Source: an uncultured Flavobacterium sp.
GTDB lineage: Bacteria > Bacteroidota > Bacteroidia > Flavobacteriales > Flavobacteriaceae
Assembly (NCBI GenBank): GCA_946886675.1
Contig: CAMPIZ010000010.1
Location: forward strand, 1-13,967
Length of the DNA: 13,967 nucleotides
Direction: 5' to 3'
Positions 13,249-13,967 of the stretch are shown here, in pieces; within the stretch, counting starts at the first letter, position 1; each line of letters starts with the position of its first letter. A model generated the notes under the pieces. That model was given only the letters and a program-made list of their open reading frames with translations, ran no database searches and was not told where the DNA came from. The position numbers and the translations under genes were made by a program.

Positions 13249-13934
13249 TAAATTTCCAGCTTATAGCCTACTCCTTTTATCGTTTTAAATAGTTCGTCGC
13301 CTATTTTTTCACGAAGCTTTCTAATGTGCACGTCTATGGTTCTTCCGCCTACTACAACTTCATTACCCCAAACTTTATCAAGAATTTCTTCTCTTTTAAA
13401 CACTTTACCCGGTTTAGACGCTAACAAATAGAACAGCTCAAATTCTTTTCTTGGCAGCACTATTTCACCGTTGTCTTCCAGAATAATTTTATATTCTTCG
13501 CGGTTTATTTCAATATTTCCTACTTTAAGAACATCACCTTTAGATTCATCCTCTTTCAGCCTTCTTAGTAAAGCCTTCACTTTGCTTACCAGTAACTTTG
13601 GTTTAATTGGCTTAGCGATATAATCATCTGCCCCTGCATCAAAGCCCGCTACCTGAGAATAATCTTCGCTTCTTGCGGTAAGAAATGTAATAATCACATT
13701 ACTAAGCTCAGGGATTTTCCTGATGTTCTCTACGGCTTCCATTCCGTCCATTTCAGGCATCATAACATCTATTATGATAAGGTGCGGAAGCTCTTTTTTT
13801 GCCTTTGCAATGGCATCTTTACCATTTGTTGCAGTAACGATCTGGTAGCCTTCCTGCGACAAATTATACCCTACAATTTCCAGGATATCCTGCTCATCAT
13901 CAACCAATAAGATTTTGATATCTTTTTTCTTCAT
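13248..13934 (-). CDS. Response regulator, PhoB/OmpR family
   Basis: DNA-binding response regulator of 228 residues. The receiver domain (about 5-122) has the acidic pair Asp12-Asp13, the phosphoacceptor Asp56, Thr86 and Lys108. A short linker leads to a winged helix-turn-helix domain (about 130-227) with RKEFELFYLLASKPGKVF (161-178) and the recognition helix around RTIDVHIRKLREKIG (197-211). It precedes and is coupled to the histidine kinase gene, its evident partner. The overall form suits PhoB- or RprY-like regulators, but no target genes are visible, so the stimulus (phosphate or other) is not settled. The upstream region is cut by the window end; an inverted repeat TTACAA-N13-TTGTAA (13943-13967) lies just before the ATG and could be an autoregulatory site. 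Confidence 0.93.
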   Translation of the reverse strand: MKKKDIKILLVDDEQDILEIVGYNLSQEGYQIVTATNGKDAIAKAKKELPHLIIIDVMMPEMDGMEAVENIRKIPELSNVIITFLTARSEDYSQVAGFDAGADDYIAKPIKPKLLVSKVKALLRRLKEDESKGDVLKVGNIEINREEYKIILEDNGEIVLPRKEFELFYLLASKPGKVFKREEILDKVWGNEVVVGGRTIDVHIRKLREKIGDELFKTIKGVGYKLEI

Positions 13935-13967
13935 AATGCTTGTTACAATTATGTTTTGCGGTTGTAA

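Overview
The window reads as a chromosomal housekeeping segment from a member of the Flavobacteriaceae (Bacteroidota), most like Flavobacterium. The evidence is the AT-rich DNA, several exact TAnnTTTG boxes of the Bacteroidota sigma factor, the near absence of Shine-Dalgarno sequences, a secreted protease ending in a type IX secretion (T9SS) sorting domain, and protein sequences that look flavobacterial throughout. I see no phage, transposon, CRISPR array, tRNA or rRNA gene. No gene-free stretch exceeds about 110 bases.

Layout. 1-1973 (+): rpsP, rimM and trmN6 (ribosome and tRNA maturation), preceded by a leader that can fold into two hairpins. 2062-3240 (+): a glutaryl-CoA dehydrogenase-type acyl-CoA dehydrogenase with its own terminator. 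3336-4121 (+): a DUF3050-type helical protein whose acidic and His residues suggest a heme-oxygenase-like metal site. 4286-6346 (+): a secreted M43 (pappalysin-like) metalloprotease. A bidirectional terminator then separates it from a long minus-strand block.

Read in its own direction, the minus block is trmB, a LysE-type exporter and an alkyltransferase-like DNA-repair protein (11073 to 9407). It continues, from a promoter at about 9344-9370, with an Mrp/ApbC-type Fe-S carrier, a NifU-domain scaffold, a thioredoxin-reductase-like ferredoxin reductase and an adrenodoxin-type ferredoxin (9292 to 6444). These last four form a coherent unit: scaffold, ATPase carrier, and an NADPH to reductase to ferredoxin electron chain. 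On the right, a TTG-started glycosyltransferase (+) converges on, and overlaps by 27 bases, a PhoR/PhoB-like two-component pair on the minus strand.

Most genes are ordinary core genes and I do not see an obvious new multi-gene system. The points most worth a second look are the putative metal site of the DUF3050 protein, the rpsP leader hairpins with a displaced GGAGGT, an Mrp protein with only one cysteine, intergenic hairpins that overlap the next gene's promoter, and the nonamer TTGTTACAA in three intergenic regions.
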